A stretch of DNA of 64,000 nucleotides from Streptomyces sp. NBC_01454 (GTDB taxonomy: Bacteria > Actinomycetota > Actinomycetes > Streptomycetales > Streptomycetaceae). The stretch covers positions 5,642,001 through 5,706,000 of the forward strand of contig NZ_CP109460.1 in assembly GCF_036227565.1 (NCBI RefSeq), read 5' to 3'. Below, piece by piece: positions 8,058 through 17,642 of this stretch (position 1 is its first letter; the number at the start of each line of letters is the position of its first letter). The position numbers and the translations under genes were made by a program. Under the pieces are notes generated by a model. It was not told the origin of the DNA and ran no database searches. It saw only the letters and a program-made list of their open reading frames with translations.

Positions 8058-9398
8058 TCACCCCTCCGTGGCCGCCCGTTCCAGGATGCGGGCGGCCACC
8101 GCGGGGGAGTCCACCAGCGGATGCAGCGCCAGCGCCCGCAGCGCGGCGCCGCGGTCCTTGAAGGTCGCCGCTTCCACGGTCGCCCGCTCCACGGCCTTGA
8201 GCTGCAACATCAGCCCCAGTTGGTCCGCGCGCAGCGGCGCGGTGGGCAGTGGCCGGGCGCCCTTGGCGCTCACCTCGCACACCGTCTCCACGATCGCGTC
8301 CGGCGCCAGCTGCGGCACCGTCGTCCCGTTGCGGACATTGAGGATCAGCCGGGTGCCGCTGTCGCCGAGGATGGCGTGCATCAGCGCCAGCGCCACCCGG
8401 TCGTAGCCGCCGCCCTCCAGGTCGTGGCTGTCGCGCTGCCAGCCGCCGGACGCCTCCCGGCTGTGCGCCATGTACGTCTCCTCGCGCTCCAGCCGGGTCC
8501 GCTCCCACAGCCGGTAGGCCTCGTCCGGGCCGCCGGCCGCCGCGGCCCGCGCGAAGAAGCCGCCCTGCTGCTGGTCGAGGAACTCGCCGCGGGTCTCCCG
8601 GGTGTCCCGTACGGAGTCGAGGGTCTCGCGGCGGAAGTAGTAGTAGTGCAGATACTCGTTGGGCAGGGCGCCCAGGGTCCGCAGCCACTCCCCGCCGAAC
8701 AGCCGGCCCTCCTCGAAGGACCCCAGCGCGGCGTCGTCGGCCAGCAGCCCCGGCAGCAGCTCGGCGCCGTCCAGCGTCAACGACCGCAGCCAGCCGAGGT
8801 GGTTGAGGCCCACGTAGTCGTAGCCGGTCCGCGCCGGGTCCGCGAGGGCCGCCGGGTCCGCGCCGGCCGCCCGTGCCGCCCGGCGCACCAGCCCGACCGG
8901 CGAATCGCAGATCCCGATGACACGGTCGCCCAGCACCTGGGACATCGCCTCGGTGACCGTGCCCGCGGGGTTGGTGAAGTTGATGACCCAGGCCCCCGGG
9001 GCGAGCGCCGCGACCCGCTCGGCGATGTGCAGCGCCACCGGGACCGTCCGCAGCCCGTAGAGGACACCGCCCGCGCCCACCGTCTCCTGGCCGAGCACCC
9101 CCTCCGACAGCGGGATCCGCTCGTCCCGTATCCGCCCCGCCGTACCGCCCACCCGGATCGCCGAGAAGACGAAGCCGGCGCCGGCCAGCGCCTCGTCCAG
9201 ACTCTCCGCGACCCGTACGGGAACGGGCGCCGGATGTCCCTGCGCCAGCCGTGCCAGCACCTGGGCGATCACCGCCACCCGGTGCGGGTCGGTGTCGTGC
9301 AGCACCACCTCGGAGACGGCGGGTGCCGGGTCGTCCAGCAGTGCGCGGTAGACCAGCGGCACCCGGAAGCCGCCCCCGCCGAGAATCGTCAGCCTCAT
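8058..9398 (-). CDS. Family 4 glycoside hydrolase (6-phospho-beta-glucosidase-like)
   Basis: 446-residue GH4 enzyme; GH4 hydrolyses (often 6-phosphorylated) glycosides by an NAD- and Mn-dependent redox mechanism. The N-terminal dinucleotide loop is ILGGGGFRVP. Metal and active-site segments are ICDSPVG near residue 172 (Cys ligand) and GLNHLGWL near residue 200 (His ligand). NFTNPAG and NVRNGTTVPQL are further family blocks. The start is ATG at 9398. TACGTT at 9406-9411 would put the transcript start at or next to that ATG, so it may be leaderless. It diverges from a PfkB sugar kinase across 66 bases, suggesting a joint role in sugar use. The exact glycoside is unknown. Confidence 0.88.
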   Translation of the reverse strand: MRLTILGGGGFRVPLVYRALLDDPAPAVSEVVLHDTDPHRVAVIAQVLARLAQGHPAPVPVRVAESLDEALAGAGFVFSAIRVGGTAGRIRDERIPLSEGVLGQETVGAGGVLYGLRTVPVALHIAERVAALAPGAWVINFTNPAGTVTEAMSQVLGDRVIGICDSPVGLVRRAARAAGADPAALADPARTGYDYVGLNHLGWLRSLTLDGAELLPGLLADDAALGSFEEGRLFGGEWLRTLGALPNEYLHYYYFRRETLDSVRDTRETRGEFLDQQQGGFFARAAAAGGPDEAYRLWERTRLEREETYMAHSREASGGWQRDSHDLEGGGYDRVALALMHAILGDSGTRLILNVRNGTTVPQLAPDAIVETVCEVSAKGARPLPTAPLRADQLGLMLQLKAVERATVEAATFKDRGAALRALALHPLVDSPAVAARILERAATEG

Positions 9399-9464
9399 GG
9401 GGCGGAACGTACCGCAGCATCAGGCACACTGGCGGCACGTGCAGATACGAGAGGGGAGAGCACG

Positions 9465-10619
9465 GTGAGCAGCCGACGCGATGACCTTCCGCCCGTGGGC
9501 CCGGCCGCGGTGCCACCGAGTCTCGATCCGCTGGCCGGTGTGCGCGCCGACGGCGATCCGCGCACCGATGTCTACCTCACCGGCACGGTCTTCCTGGACA
9601 TCATCTTCACCGGCCTGGATTCCGCCCCCGTCCGCGGCACCGAGTCCTGGGCGCGCGGCATGGGCTCCAGCCCCGGGGGCGTCGCCAACATGGCCACCGC
9701 GCTGGCCCGGCTCGGACTGCGCACCTCACTCGCCGCAGCCTTCGGCGACGACCACTACGGCGAATACTGCTGGGAGGCGCTCGAACAGGGCGAGGGCATC
9801 GACCTGGCGCTGTCCCGCACGGTCCCCGGCTGGCACTCCCCGGTCACCGTCTCCATGGCGTACGAGGGCGAGCGCACGATGGTCTCGCACGGCCACGAGG
9901 CGCCGCCGCCCGACTTCGCCTTCGACGGCAAGCACGCCCCGGGCTGTCCGCCGCCGACCAGGGCCTGCGTCGCCTCGCTGGTGCCGGGCCGCCGGGAGGG
10001 CTGGCTGGGGTGCGCGGCGGGCCGCGGCAGCCGCATCTTCGCGGACGTGGGCTGGGACGACAGCGGCCGCTGGGACCCCGCCGACCTCGCCGACCTCGAA
10101 CACTGCGAGGCGTTCCTGCCCAACGCCGAGGAGGCGATGCGCTACACCCGCACGGACTGCCCGCGCGCCGCCGCCCGCAAGCTCGCCGACCGGGTCCCGC
10201 TCGCGGTGGTCACCCTGGGTGCGGAGGGTGCCTGCGCGGTGGACGGGCGGACCGGCGAGAGCGCCGAGGTCCCCGCCATCGCCGTGGAGGCGCTGGACCC
10301 GACCGGCGCCGGGGACGTCTTCGTCGCCGGCTTCGTCACCGGCACGCTCGCCGCCTGGCCGCTCACCGACCGGCTCGCCTTCGCGGGGCTGAGCGCCGCG
10401 CTGTCCGTGCAGGAATTCGGCGGCTCGCTGTCCGCGCCGGGCTGGGCCGAGATCGCCGCCTGGTGGCAGCAGGTGCGGGGGTACGGGACGGGCGCGGCGG
10501 GCACACCGGGTGTGCTGTGCCGCCAGTACGCCTTCCTGGACGAGGTGCTGCCCGCGGCCTACCGGCCCGCCCCGCTGGCCCGCGCCCTGCCGACCCTGGG
10601 CTTCCGCCGCCCGGCCTGA
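9465..10619 (+). CDS. PfkB-family carbohydrate kinase
   Basis: 384-residue ribokinase-fold sugar kinase. The first signature region is SSPGGVANMATALARLG (sugar-binding, with the GG hinge) near residue 70. The second signature DPTGAGDVFVAGF near residue 275 carries the catalytic Asp and the anion hole. It is longer than most PfkB enzymes because of about 30 N-terminal residues and a C-terminal tail of about 60. The start is the GTG at 9465, with GAGGGGAG 9450-9457 in front; the frame runs open far upstream through the GH4 gene, but that is a shadow. It diverges from the GH4 glycosidase, so it may phosphorylate the sugar that gene handles. Substrate unassigned. Confidence 0.87.
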   Translation: MSSRRDDLPPVGPAAVPPSLDPLAGVRADGDPRTDVYLTGTVFLDIIFTGLDSAPVRGTESWARGMGSSPGGVANMATALARLGLRTSLAAAFGDDHYGEYCWEALEQGEGIDLALSRTVPGWHSPVTVSMAYEGERTMVSHGHEAPPPDFAFDGKHAPGCPPPTRACVASLVPGRREGWLGCAAGRGSRIFADVGWDDSGRWDPADLADLEHCEAFLPNAEEAMRYTRTDCPRAAARKLADRVPLAVVTLGAEGACAVDGRTGESAEVPAIAVEALDPTGAGDVFVAGFVTGTLAAWPLTDRLAFAGLSAALSVQEFGGSLSAPGWAEIAAWWQQVRGYGTGAAGTPGVLCRQYAFLDEVLPAAYRPAPLARALPTLGFRRPA

Positions 10620-10804
10620 ACCGCGCGGCGACGGGCCCCGCGCCCCGGCGCCGCCCCGTGGCGGGCCCCCGCTGCTCCGTCCGGCGGGAAAAGCCCTCGG
10701 GGCTGTCGGTGCCCCGTCGTACTCTTGTATCCCAAGGAGCCGGGTGCCGGCAGGCACCTCTTACGAGCAAAGGATGGGGGTTGAGCAGGCCACCGAGCCG
10801 CCTT

Positions 10805-12886
10805 ATGACTCAGACACCCACACAACCGCAGGCGCACGCCCAGTTCACCGTCCCGGCCAAGCACCCCATGGTCACGGTCCTGGGATCCGGAGACTCTCTA
10901 CTGCGCGTGATCGAAGAAGCCTTCCCGGCGACCGACATCCACGTCCGGGGCAACGAGGTCAGCGCGGTCGGCGACGCCCGGGAGGTCGCTCTCATCCAGC
11001 GCCTCTTCGACGAGATGATGCTGGTGCTCCGCACCGGGCAACCGATGACGGAGGACGCGGTGGAGCGCTCCATCGCCATGCTGCGGGCGGCGGAGGACGG
11101 CGAGGGCGCGGACAGTGAGACACCCGCCGAGGTGCTCACCCAGAACATCCTCTCCAACCGGGGCCGCACGATCCGCCCCAAGACCCTCAACCAGAAGCGC
11201 TATGTCGACGCCATCGACGCGCACACCGTCGTCTTCGGCATCGGCCCGGCCGGCACCGGCAAGACCTACCTCGCCATGGCCAAGGCCGTGCAGGCGCTGC
11301 AGGCCAAGCAGGTCAACCGGATCATCCTGACCCGCCCCGCGGTCGAGGCCGGCGAGCGGCTCGGGTTCCTGCCGGGCACCCTCTACGAGAAGATCGACCC
11401 GTATCTGCGCCCGCTCTACGACGCACTGCACGACATGCTCGACCCCGACTCCATCCCGCGCCTGATGGCCGCGGGCACGATCGAGGTCGCCCCGCTGGCG
11501 TACATGCGCGGCCGCGCACAACCCGTCTTCACCAAGGTCCTGACGCCCGACGGCTGGCGGCCCATCGGCGACCTCCGAGTCGGCGACCTGGTGGTGGGCT
11601 CCAACGGCGAGCCGACTCCGGTCCTCGGCGTCTACCCGCAGGGTGAGAAGGACATCTATCGCGTCACCGCCCAGGACGGCTCCTGGACCCTGTGCTGCGG
11701 TGAACACCTGTGGACCGTACGCACGGCTTCGGACAAGCGCCGCAACAAGCCGTGGCGGGTCCTCGAGACGAAGGAGATGATCGGCGACCTCCGCGCCGCG
11801 CATGCTCACCGCTATGAGCTGCCGCTCCTGACTGCCCCGGTGCGCTTCCCGCAGCGGCAGGTCCCCATGGATCCGTACGCGCTGGGACTGCTGCTCGGTG
11901 ACGGGTGCCTGACGGGCTCCACCACCCCGTCGTTCTCCAGTGAGGACCCTGAACTCGCCGACGCGCTGACCGCCGCGCTGCCGGGTGTCCATGCCCGCCG
12001 GAAGGCAGGCCCCGACTACGTCCTGAACCGGATCAAGGAGCCCGGTGACGTCGTCACCATCCGGAACCCGGTAACGCGTGTCCTGCGTGAACTGGATCTG
12101 TTGGGCAGCCGCTCGCACACGAAGTTCGTGCCCGACGCATATCTGTACAACTCCGCCGAGATCCGGCTCGCGCTGCTCCAGGGGCTGCTCGACGCCGATG
12201 GCGGCCCGGTGGCCCAGGATTCCCGCAGCTGCCGAGTCCAGTACACGACCACGTCGATCCTGCTCCGCGACGATGTCATCTCGCTGGTCCAGTCGCTCGG
12301 CGGTGTCGCCTACACCCGACGCAGAGGGACAGCCGGGCGCGCTCCCGGCCGGGCGAGGGAACGCTCGGTCGCACATCGCCGTGACGCCCATGTCGTCGAC
12401 ATCCGGCTTCCCGAAGGTCTTGAACCCTTCCGCCTGACCCGAAAGCGGGAGAGGTACCAGGCCGCAGGTGGCGGTGGACGGCCGATGCGCTTCATCGACA
12501 GCATCGAGCCGGCCGGTCGCGAAGAAGCGGTGTGCATTCAGGTGGCGGCGGAGGACTCGTTGTACGTCACCCAGGACTACCTGCTCACGCACAACACGCT
12601 CAACGACGCGTTCATCATCCTCGACGAGGCGCAGAACACGAACCCCGAGCAGATGAAGATGTTCCTCACCCGCCTCGGCTTCGAATCGAAGATCGTCGTC
12701 ACCGGCGATGTCACCCAGGTCGACCTCCCGGGCGGCAAGAGCGGTCTGCGCCAGGTCCGGGAGATCCTGGACGGCGTCGACGATGTGCACTTCTCCCTGC
12801 TCACCAGTAAGGACGTGGTCCGCCACAAGCTGGTCGGCCATATCGTCGACGCCTACGAGAAGTACGACAGCCGCAACGGCCAGTGA
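10805..12886 (+). CDS. phoH: PhoH-like ATPase interrupted by an in-frame intein
   Basis: 693-codon precursor of a PhoH-family P-loop ATPase (PhoH2/YbeZ type), thought to act with YbeY in RNA maturation. Extein blocks: an N-terminal RNA-binding-like part, Walker [17 protein letters not shown] (about residue 150), [16 protein letters not shown], then MRGR. After a 360-residue insertion come [14 protein letters not shown] (Walker B, DEAQ) and [22 protein letters not shown] is contiguous in ordinary PhoH proteins, which places both splice junctions exactly. Without the insertion the protein has 333 residues. The ATG at 10805 is chosen because the family-like text begins there (TQTPTQPQ...[14 protein letters not shown]); the ribosome site is unclear. 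ybeY follows 85 bases later, as is usual. Confidence 0.93.
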   Translation: MTQTPTQPQAHAQFTVPAKHPMVTVLGSGDSLLRVIEEAFPATDIHVRGNEVSAVGDAREVALIQRLFDEMMLVLRTGQPMTEDAVERSIAMLRAAEDGEGADSETPAEVLTQNILSNRGRTIRPKTLNQKRYVDAIDAHTVVFGIGPAGTGKTYLAMAKAVQALQAKQVNRIILTRPAVEAGERLGFLPGTLYEKIDPYLRPLYDALHDMLDPDSIPRLMAAGTIEVAPLAYMRGRAQPVFTKVLTPDGWRPIGDLRVGDLVVGSNGEPTPVLGVYPQGEKDIYRVTAQDGSWTLCCGEHLWTVRTASDKRRNKPWRVLETKEMIGDLRAAHAHRYELPLLTAPVRFPQRQVPMDPYALGLLLGDGCLTGSTTPSFSSEDPELADALTAALPGVHARRKAGPDYVLNRIKEPGDVVTIRNPVTRVLRELDLLGSRSHTKFVPDAYLYNSAEIRLALLQGLLDADGGPVAQDSRSCRVQYTTTSILLRDDVISLVQSLGGVAYTRRRGTAGRAPGRARERSVAHRRDAHVVDIRLPEGLEPFRLTRKRERYQAAGGGGRPMRFIDSIEPAGREEAVCIQVAAEDSLYVTQDYLLTHNTLNDAFIILDEAQNTNPEQMKMFLTRLGFESKIVVTGDVTQVDLPGGKSGLRQVREILDGVDDVHFSLLTSKDVVRHKLVGHIVDAYEKYDSRNGQ
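11516..12595 (+). mobile_element. Class 3-like intein with LAGLIDADG endonuclease motifs in PhoH
   Basis: 360 residues (238-597 of the precursor) between MRGR and TLNDAF. It starts with Ala ([14 protein letters not shown]), not Cys/Ser, and ends LLTHN, with Thr as the +1 extein residue. The three signature positions of class 3 inteins can be read: Trp in GEHLWTV (block B), Cys in AVCIQV (block F), Thr just before the terminal His-Asn (block G). Between them, ALGLLLGDG and [10 protein letters not shown] look like the two dodecapeptide motifs of a homing endonuclease, each with its acidic residue, so homing may still work. Splicing should restore a normal PhoH; activity is inferred. Confidence 0.9.
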
Positions 12887-12971
12887 GCCCGCCGGCCGGT
12901 GACCCCGGCCGGCGCCGCGCCCCACCGACCCACCACCGGGCACGCACCGAGAAGCGAGAAGCAACACCCTC

Positions 12972-13469
12972 ATGTCCATCGACGTCAACAACGAGTCCGG
13001 CACGGACATCGACGAGCAGGCCATCCTGGACGTCGCCCGCTTCGCCGTCGCCAGGATGCGCATCCACCCGCTCTCCGAGCTGTCCGTCATCGTCGTGGAC
13101 GCCGAGGCCATGGAACAGCTCCACCTCCAGTGGATGGACCTCCCCGGCCCCACCGATGTGATGTCCTTCCCGATGGACGAGCTGCGTCCGCCGGCCAAGG
13201 ACGACGAGGAGCCCCCGCAGGGACTCCTGGGTGACATCGTGCTGTGCCCGGAGGTCGCCAAGAAGCAGGGCGAGGAGGCCCCCACCGGGCACAGCATGGA
13301 CGAGGAGCTCCAACTGCTCACCGTCCACGGCGTGCTCCACCTCCTCGGCTACGATCACGAGGAGCCGGACGAGAAGGCCGAGATGTTCGGCCTCCAGGCA
13401 GCCATCATCGACGGCTGGCGCTCCGAGCAGGGCCTGACCGGCCCCTCGCCGGCCCCCACCGTGACCTGA
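12972..13469 (+). CDS. ybeY: Endoribonuclease YbeY (rRNA maturation factor)
   Basis: 165-residue zinc-dependent endoribonuclease that takes part in 16S rRNA 3' processing and 70S quality control. The family zinc motif [13 protein letters not shown] (H-x3-H-x5-H) is near residue 120, and the upstream block [14 protein letters not shown] is typical (TDVLSFP). An acidic, Pro-rich insertion ([11 protein letters not shown]) precedes [12 protein letters not shown]. The start is ATG at 12972, with GAGAAGCAA upstream. It lies between phoH and a CNNM/CBS gene, the standard order phoH-ybeY-CNNM-era of actinobacteria, here with a few genes inserted before era. Confidence 0.95.
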   Translation: MSIDVNNESGTDIDEQAILDVARFAVARMRIHPLSELSVIVVDAEAMEQLHLQWMDLPGPTDVMSFPMDELRPPAKDDEEPPQGLLGDIVLCPEVAKKQGEEAPTGHSMDEELQLLTVHGVLHLLGYDHEEPDEKAEMFGLQAAIIDGWRSEQGLTGPSPAPTVT

Positions 13470-13480
13470 CGGGACACCCG

Positions 13481-14824
13481 ATGACCACCCAGCTGATCGC
13501 GGTCGCGGTCCTCCTCGTCGTGATCGCCTGGCTCGCCGCCTGCGCGGAGGCCGGCCTGGCCCGTACGACCAGCTTCCGCGCCGAGGAGGCCGTCCGCTCC
13601 GGACGCCGCGGCAGCGCCAAGCTCGCCGCCGTCGCCGCCGACCCCACCCGCTATCTCAATGTCGCGCTGCTGGTGCGGGTCGGCTGCGAGATGGCCGCCG
13701 GCGTCCTGGTCACCTACGCCTGCCTGCGCTCCTTCGACGAGACCTGGCAGGCGCTGGCCGTCGCCATGGGCGTGATGGTGCTGGTCTCCTATGTCGCCGT
13801 CGGGGTCTCGCCGCGGACGATCGGCCGCCAGCACCCGCTGAACACGGCCACCGCCGCCGCGTACGTCCTGCTGCCGCTGGCCCGCGTCATGGGCCCCGTC
13901 CCGCAGCTGCTGATCCTCCTCGGCAACGCCCTCACCCCCGGCAAGGGCTTCCGCAAGGGCCCGTTCGCCTCCGAGGCCGAGCTGCGCTCCCTGGTCGACC
14001 TCGCCGAGAAGGAGTCGCTGATCGAGGACGAGGAGCGCCGGATGGTGCACTCGGTCTTCCAGCTCGGCGACACCCTGGTCCGTGAGGTGATGGTGCCGCG
14101 GACGGATCTGATCGCCGTCGAGCGCTTCAAGACCATCCGCCAGGCGCTGACCCTCGCTCTGCGCTCCGGCTTCTCCCGGATCCCGGTGACCGGCGAGAAC
14201 GAGGACGACATCGTCGGCGTCGTCTACCTCAAGGACCTCGCCCGCAAGGTCCACATCAGCCGCGACGCCGAGAACGAGCTGATTTCCACGGCCATGCGTC
14301 CCGCCGTATTCGTCCCCGACACCAAGAACGCCGGTGATCTGCTGCGCGAAATGCAGCAGGACCGCAATCACGTCGCGGTGGTCATCGATGAATACGGCGG
14401 CACGGCCGGCATCGTCACCATCGAGGACATTCTCGAGGAGATCGTCGGCGAGATCACCGATGAATACGACCGTGAGCTGCCGCCCGTCGAGGAACTCGGC
14501 GACGGCCGCTACCGCGTCACCTCCCGGCTGGACATCGGCGACCTCGGCGAGCTGTACGGCCTGGCCGAGCTGGACGACGAGGACGTCGAAACGGTCGGCG
14601 GGCTGCTCGCCAAGCTCCTCGGCCGGGTCCCGATCGCCGGTGCCACCGCCGAGGTCGACCTCTCCGACGACGCCTCCGACCCCGGCCTCAAGGCGCTCCG
14701 GCTGACCGCCGAGGCGCCCTCCGGACGCCGCAACCGGATCATCACGGTGTTGTGCGAGCCGGTCCGCCCGGAGGGGGCGAGCGCCTCCCCCGAGCCGTGG
14801 ACGGGCGGCCGGTCCGCCGGCTGA
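13481..14824 (+). CDS. CNNM/HlyC-CorC family membrane protein with CBS pair
   Basis: 447-residue integral membrane protein. Residues about 1-140 hold the DUF21/CNNM transmembrane domain (LIAVAVLLVVIAWLAACAEAG, then two further helices). Residues about 195-320 form two CBS domains (MVPRTDLIAVERF, then VVIDEYGGTAGIVTIEDILEEIVGEI). The C-terminal CorC_HlyC domain follows (YRVTSRLDIGDLGELYGL). Family members are linked to Mg/Co efflux or transport rather than haemolysis. The ATG at 13481 is 11 bases after the ybeY stop, so they form an operon. The extreme C-terminus (RPEGASASPEP) looks disordered. Two hairpins follow before the convergent MFS gene. Confidence 0.9.
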   Translation: MTTQLIAVAVLLVVIAWLAACAEAGLARTTSFRAEEAVRSGRRGSAKLAAVAADPTRYLNVALLVRVGCEMAAGVLVTYACLRSFDETWQALAVAMGVMVLVSYVAVGVSPRTIGRQHPLNTATAAAYVLLPLARVMGPVPQLLILLGNALTPGKGFRKGPFASEAELRSLVDLAEKESLIEDEERRMVHSVFQLGDTLVREVMVPRTDLIAVERFKTIRQALTLALRSGFSRIPVTGENEDDIVGVVYLKDLARKVHISRDAENELISTAMRPAVFVPDTKNAGDLLREMQQDRNHVAVVIDEYGGTAGIVTIEDILEEIVGEITDEYDRELPPVEELGDGRYRVTSRLDIGDLGELYGLAELDDEDVETVGGLLAKLLGRVPIAGATAEVDLSDDASDPGLKALRLTAEAPSGRRNRIITVLCEPVRPEGASASPEPWTGGRSAG

Positions 14825-14884
14825 ACGGACGCGGAATGCGTCGCGTCTTTCCCTCCGGGTGGCTTTCCCCGCGGTGGCTTTCCC

Positions 14885-14915
14885 TTCGGCGGCGGGCACA
14901 ATTCCCGCCGCCGAA
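14885..14915. terminator. Terminator after the phoH-ybeY-CNNM operon
   Basis: Perfect 12-bp stem (TTCGGCGGCGGG with CCCGCCGCCGAA) and a 7-base loop, 61 bases after the stop. Two near-copies of GGTGGCTTTCCC precede it (14857-14884). Confidence 0.8.
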
Positions 14916-15071
14916 TCGCTGACGGTTCCTCATCTCCAGTGCACCGCAGATGTTCTGCAAGCCATGTCCCCAGGCGCTGGATTCCGCGTGCTGCGCCGTG
15001 GAAGGATCTTCACGCGGCTGCGGAAGATGCCGCCATGGGTATTGCGTAAGAGAAATCTGGCAATGCGGGCT

Positions 15072-15095
15072 GCCCCGGCCACGGGGGTCCGGGGC
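15072..15095. terminator. Terminator of the leftward MFS gene
   Basis: GCCCCGG (15072-15078) pairs with CCGGGGC (15089-15095) across a 10-base loop, 15 bases past the MFS stop. The stretch between this and the hairpin at 14885 shows no gene I recognise. Confidence 0.55.
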
Positions 15096-15109
15096 AACCA
15101 CCATCTCCC

Positions 15110-16591
15110 TCAGCCGTGGCGCGTCGCACGGACCGTCCGCAGCCCGGCGCCCACCAGCAGCGCGACCACCGCGACCAGCGCCGCGTCCAGGCCCAGCCCC
15201 AGCTTGATGCCGCCGAGCAGGGCCTCGGCGGAACCGCCGCCGTCCGCCCGCAGCGCGGCGGTGTGCGCCGAGGCGACGGCGCTCAGCAGCGGAATGCCGA
15301 GGGTGATGCCCACCTGCTGGGAGCTGGTGACCAGACCGGTGGCCAGGCCCTGCTCGGCGTCCGGGACGCCGGAGGTGGCGGTCACGCCGTACGAGACGAT
15401 CGCCCACAGATGACCGAGGCTGCCGAAGGACACCCCGATCAGGGCCAGCCAGCCGCCCGTACCGGTGCCGAGCCCCAGCAGCGAGGCCGTGAAGCCGGCC
15501 TGCAGCAACAGCCCGGTCAGCAGCACGCGGCGGGCGCCGAACCGGCCGATGACCCTCGGGGCGACCAGACCGGCGAGCGCGGAGACCACACCCTGCACCC
15601 CGAAGAGCAGACCGGTCCGGAAGGCGGACAGCCCCAGCACTTCCTGGAGGTAGAGCGTCAGCAGGAAGACGACGGTGCTCATCATCGCGAACGTCGTCAG
15701 GCCCGCCAGATTGCCCCAGGCGACGCTGCGCCGCCGCAGCATCGGCAGCGACACCAGCGGCTGCGCGGCCCGCGACTCCACCCGGACGAACGCGGCCAGC
15801 AGCACACCGCCGGCGACCAGCGTCACCAGCACGTCCGGGCGGCCGAACCCCTGCTGCGCGGCGGTCGACAGGGCGTAGATCAGCGCCAGCAGCCCCCCGG
15901 TGACGGTGACCGCGCCGGGCAGATCGAGCCGCGGCCGCCGGGGATGCCTGGACTCGGTCAGCACCAGCGGCGCGATGGCCAGGACGGCCACCCCGGCCAC
16001 GGACAGCAGGCCCATGGTCGAGCGCCAGCCCAGCGCGTCGGTCAGCACCCCGCCCAGCACCATGCCGATCGTGAAGCCCAGCGAGAGCACGGTGCCGCTG
16101 ACGCCCAGGGCCCGCTCGCGCTGCGGGCCCTCGGTGAAGGTGGTGGTCAGCAGCGACATCCCGGTCGGCACGATGACCGCCGCGCCCAGCCCCTGGAGCG
16201 CCCGCCCGGCCAGGAAGGCGGCCGGCGACCAGGCCAGCGCGGCCAGCACGGAGGCCGCCGTGAACAGCGCGAGCCCGATGAGGAACAGCCGGCGCCGCCC
16301 GAAGAGATCGGCGATCCGGCCGGACAGCAGCAGAAAGCCGCCGGACGGCAGCGCGAACGCCGTGACCGCCCACTGCAGATCGGCCTGGCCCATGCCCAGG
16401 TCCCCGCCGAGCACCGGCAGCGCCACATTCAGGATGGAGAAATCCAGCGCGATGATGAACTGCGCCGCGCACAGCAGAAGCAGGATGAGCTTGGTGCGCG
16501 GGGTCATCCCTGCGCCGGCGGACGGGGCGGGGGCGTCCGCCCGGCCGACGGGGCGCCGCCCCGCGGGACGTGAGGTCTCGGTTACTGGCAT
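15110..16591 (-). CDS. MFS drug-efflux transporter (DHA2-like)
   Basis: 493-residue major facilitator with about 14 hydrophobic segments, the size of the DHA2 (14-TMS) drug:proton antiporters. Helix 1 is LILLLLCAAQFIIALDFSILNVALP, the conserved pattern with the motif D1-like Asp. Motif A between helices 2 and 3 is GRIADLFGRRRLF. Motif C-like GMVLGGVLTDALGWRS is present in helix 5. A charged, Pro/Ala-rich tail of about 28 residues precedes helix 1. It diverges from a MmyB-like HTH regulator across 90 bases and is probably controlled by it, so it should export an unknown toxic compound. It is not close to the NRPS operon (3 kb away, on the other side of era). Confidence 0.88.
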   Translation of the reverse strand: MPVTETSRPAGRRPVGRADAPAPSAGAGMTPRTKLILLLLCAAQFIIALDFSILNVALPVLGGDLGMGQADLQWAVTAFALPSGGFLLLSGRIADLFGRRRLFLIGLALFTAASVLAALAWSPAAFLAGRALQGLGAAVIVPTGMSLLTTTFTEGPQRERALGVSGTVLSLGFTIGMVLGGVLTDALGWRSTMGLLSVAGVAVLAIAPLVLTESRHPRRPRLDLPGAVTVTGGLLALIYALSTAAQQGFGRPDVLVTLVAGGVLLAAFVRVESRAAQPLVSLPMLRRRSVAWGNLAGLTTFAMMSTVVFLLTLYLQEVLGLSAFRTGLLFGVQGVVSALAGLVAPRVIGRFGARRVLLTGLLLQAGFTASLLGLGTGTGGWLALIGVSFGSLGHLWAIVSYGVTATSGVPDAEQGLATGLVTSSQQVGITLGIPLLSAVASAHTAALRADGGGSAEALLGGIKLGLGLDAALVAVVALLVGAGLRTVRATRHG

Positions 16592-16681
16592 GCCCCGAGC
16601 TTGTGGCCTCGGAATACGCGGTGGGGAGCGGGAACTTATCGTGGTGTCCGCACCACCAGCCACGCAGACAGGGGGAGAGAC

Positions 16682-17572
16682 GTGGTCTCGAACGCAGCCA
16701 CCCAGGACACCGCGCGCCGCCGCCAGGAACTCCGGGACTTCCTGACGACCCGCCGCGCCCGGGTCACCCCGGCCGAGGCGGGGCTGCCCGACGGCGGCCG
16801 CCGCCGCACCCCGGGCCTGCGCCGAGAGGAGGTCGCGGTCCTCGCCGGCGTCGGCGCGTCCTGGTACCAGTGGCTGGAGCAGGGCCGCGACATCACCGTC
16901 TCGCCGCAGGTGCTGGACGCGGTCGCCCGGGTGCTGCGGCTCAACGGCGCCGAGCGGCGGCATCTGTACGTCCTGGCCGGGCTGAACCCTCCCCCGCGCC
17001 AGGACGCCGAGGAGCTGGGCCTGACCGATGTGTGCGCGGGCCTGCAGCGGCTGCTCGACGCCTGGATGCCGTTCCCGGCGCACATCATGGACCCGTACTG
17101 GAACACCGTCGCCCACAACGAAGCGGCGCATCTGGTGCTGGGCCACGGCCGCCCCGGTGTCTCGCGCAACTGCCTGATCGCGTTCTTCACCGACCCCGTC
17201 TACCGTGCGCGGGCCGCCAGCTGGGAGGCCAACGCCCCCCTGGTCGTGGCGCAGTTCCGTGCCGCGTGCTCGGTCCGGCCCGGCGACGAGGGCTTCGATG
17301 CGGTCGTCCGGGAGACCTCCGCGGCCAGTGCGGAGTTCACCGAGCTGTGGGCGCGTGCCGACGTCCAGGACGGCGGCACGCTGCACAAGGAACTGGACCA
17401 TCCGCTCGTCGGCGCCCTGCTCTTCGAGACCACCCTGCTGCGGATCCCGGTCCGCCCCGACCTGAACATCGTGCTGCACAACCCGCGCCCGGAGTCGGAC
17501 ACCGAGGCCAAGCTGGAGTGGCTCACCTCGCCGGAGGGCCGCCGCGGGGGCATGTTTTCGGTCGCGGGCTGA
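16682..17572 (+). CDS. MmyB-like helix-turn-helix transcriptional regulator
   Basis: 296-residue regulator. Residues about 10-95 form an XRE-type HTH (TPGLRREEVAVLAGVGASWYQWLEQGRDITVSPQVLDAVARVL). The rest is the MmyB-like ligand-binding domain (MPFPAHIMDPYWNTVAHNEAA, then FRAACSVRPGDEGF and NIVLHNPRPESDTEAKLEWL). The GTG at 16682 follows GGGGGAGAG (16671-16679), a very good ribosome site; an in-frame codon at 16601 lies in the neighbour's promoter. The divergent MFS pump is the obvious target. Members of this family are common repressors or activators of adjacent redox or efflux genes in Streptomyces; the ligand is unknown. Confidence 0.88.
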   Translation: MVSNAATQDTARRRQELRDFLTTRRARVTPAEAGLPDGGRRRTPGLRREEVAVLAGVGASWYQWLEQGRDITVSPQVLDAVARVLRLNGAERRHLYVLAGLNPPPRQDAEELGLTDVCAGLQRLLDAWMPFPAHIMDPYWNTVAHNEAAHLVLGHGRPGVSRNCLIAFFTDPVYRARAASWEANAPLVVAQFRAACSVRPGDEGFDAVVRETSAASAEFTELWARADVQDGGTLHKELDHPLVGALLFETTLLRIPVRPDLNIVLHNPRPESDTEAKLEWLTSPEGRRGGMFSVAG

Positions 17573-17642
17573 GCCGCCCGGGGCGCCGGGGGTGAAGGGC
17601 CCGCGCCGCCCGCTGCCCGGCGCCCCGCATATGCTCGCCGGT

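Noticed and set aside
8010..9464. Long open frame on the plus strand ahead of the PfkB gene
   Set aside because: It is antisense to the GH4 gene, with the Arg/Gln/Pro/His composition of a GC-rich shadow; the kinase has a good GTG start and ribosome site at 9465.
10010..10804. Upstream in-frame extension of phoH
   Set aside because: Overlaps the PfkB gene in another frame; conserved PhoH text begins at the ATG at 10805.
14859..15413. Open frame of 184 codons between the CNNM and MFS genes
   Set aside because: Crosses two terminator hairpins and runs antisense into the MFS gene, with no recognisable domain.
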